A stretch of 53,182 nt of DNA from Limnoraphis robusta CS-951 (GTDB taxonomy: Bacteria > Cyanobacteriota > Cyanobacteriia > Cyanobacteriales > Microcoleaceae): NCBI RefSeq assembly GCF_000972705.2, contig NZ_LATL02000014.1, positions 1 to 53,182 on the forward strand. Reading direction: 5' to 3'. The notes under the pieces were generated by a model, which saw nothing but the letters and a program-made list of their open reading frames with translations, ran no database searches and was not told the DNA's origin. Both the position numbers and the translations under genes were made by a program. Positions 52,450 to 53,182 of the stretch are shown here, piece by piece. Each line of letters opens with the position of its first letter. Positions within the stretch are counted from its first letter, which is position 1.

Positions 52450-53182
52450 GTTTTTGAACAGGAATCAAGTATTTAGGGTGAACATCAAACTTAGAGTTGG
52501 GAAGTTGCAAAACAAAAGAAGGACGGAATCGAATGGCAATACGCCCAACATAATGTCCAGAAAACTTCCCTTTTGGGATAGCAGCTTTTACGATATCACC
52601 TGTTTGAAATCCTTGAAAGAACTTAGCTTTAGGAGCGTGTCCAACCGGGAATCCAAACCGATTTACTCGGCATCGTTGACGAGTTCCGTGTCCCATCGCT
52701 TTGAGCAGCAAAGGTTGTTTCGTTAAAACTTTTAGAGATTCAACTTTTCCAACACAAGCTGCATCTAACCAATGAGATTTTAGAATATTTAATCGGGTTC
52801 GATTAAACTTGGTCTGTCCACCAGAACCAGTAGAAACAGATAATCCAGTCGCTTTTAAAGCATTAAACAAAGCCCAGCGAGTAGAGTTAACCGCCGCCGC
52901 ATCTTTTAGGGGCGTTTTTGCTTGGCTTAAGATTTGTTTTAATAAATTTTGTTTTCCAGAAAGAAAGTCTTTAATGTCCTGAGTTCCTTTACTGGTATTA
53001 CAAGATTCACAAGCAATACAGAGATTAGAAATCCGATTAGTTCCTCCCTTTGATTTGGGGTGAATATGCTCGATTTGGAGAGGGGTATTCTTTGTACCAC
53101 AGTATGTACATTGACGACTCCACTTCTGTAATAGATATTCACGCACTTCATAACCCGGCAATTCTCCCTGTTGATATTCAAT
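52424..53182 (-). CDS. iscB: IscB RNA-guided nuclease, C-terminal part (runs off the window)
   Basis: The frame is open to the window edge, so only about 252 C-terminal residues are seen; no start is assigned. The HNH nuclease domain is complete: CTYCGTKNTPLQIEHIHPKS, then NRISNLCIACESCNTSKG, with the catalytic His after Glu and two CxxC zinc pairs. RuvC-III follows as SHWLDAACVGK. The tail (GHGTRQRCRVNRFGFPVGH, then KFFQGFQTGDIVKAAIPKGK) is the target-interaction region typical of IscB. IscB, the ancestor of Cas9, is guided by an omega RNA encoded upstream of the gene, here outside the window. Its end overlaps the GT2 start by 26 bp. Confidence 0.92.
   Translation of the reverse strand: MEYQQGELPGYEVREYLLQKWSRQCTYCGTKNTPLQIEHIHPKSKGGTNRISNLCIACESCNTSKGTQDIKDFLSGKQNLLKQILSQAKTPLKDAAAVNSTRWALFNALKATGLSVSTGSGGQTKFNRTRLNILKSHWLDAACVGKVESLKVLTKQPLLLKAMGHGTRQRCRVNRFGFPVGHAPKAKFFQGFQTGDIVKAAIPKGKFSGHYVGRIAIRFRPSFVLQLPNSKFDVHPKYLIPVQKHDGFSYSF

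Overview
The window looks like chromosome of a filamentous, non-heterocystous cyanobacterium (Oscillatoriales-like). The evidence is abundant HIP1 octamers (GCGATCGC), GUN4, a thiamine phosphate synthase with the long cyanobacterial N-terminal region, DUF4327, an HpsJ-like polysaccharide protein, GAF/PAS hybrid kinases, PEP-CTERM and RTX proteins, and many cyanobacterial interspersed palindromes. I cannot fix the genus from sequence alone.

Layout. 1-2160: a 58-bp tandem repeat, an HTH protein and a divergent run of three unrecognised small genes. 2298-2805: an 11-copy 39-bp tandem array. 3029-7061: a peptidyl-arginine deiminase facing an S9 peptidase, with a structured repeat between them. 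7062-9145: solitary insertion-sequence ends, an RTX-repeat protein and a PEP-CTERM relic. 9173-10051: a 2OG-Fe(II) oxygenase. 10445-12780: a CRISPR locus (16 repeats) split by a 1.24-kb HTH regulator plus DNA methyltransferase cassette. 13052-16489: mfd. 16554-19017: a hemolysin/CorC-type gene destroyed by a complete IS200/IS605 element (TnpA + TnpB) and by an internal deletion. 19064-23493: three SGNH/GDSL proteins, then a TetR regulator with readable operators and a divergent small secreted protein. 23712-24821: a stand-alone Cas6 with a C-terminal HTH-like tail. 24933-28134: a two-gene glycine betaine/proline ABC transporter with fused binding protein and permease. 28353-35885: a giant Ser/Thr kinase-ATPase-histidine kinase, a REC-histidine kinase and the stump of a LuxR-type regulator. 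36041-44602: housekeeping and envelope genes (GUN4, rfaE2, HpsJ-like, GT2, CADD-like, thiE, thiS, usp, DUF4327, mazG). 44786-52449: SLH-WD40 protein, endonuclease I, lpxB, MsbA-like ABC transporter, a hypothetical and a dolichol-phosphate-mannose-synthase-like GT2. 52424-53182: the C-terminal part of an IscB nuclease running off the window.

Themes. Three kinds of RNA-guided machinery occur in 53 kb: CRISPR with a solo Cas6, TnpB and IscB. No Cas effector, Cas1 or Cas2 gene is present here. The region is being remodelled: solitary IS ends, miniature inverted-repeat elements, decayed genes, a thiS gene whose normal stop appears lost by a one-base insertion, and a palindromic repeat inserted in frame inside a receiver domain. 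The observations I rate highest are the regulator/methyltransferase cassette embedded co-directionally in the CRISPR locus, a two-copy intergenic element whose hairpin shows compensatory changes, the Cas6-HTH fusion and the thiS frameshift. Database searches were not possible, so family names rest on motifs read by eye.
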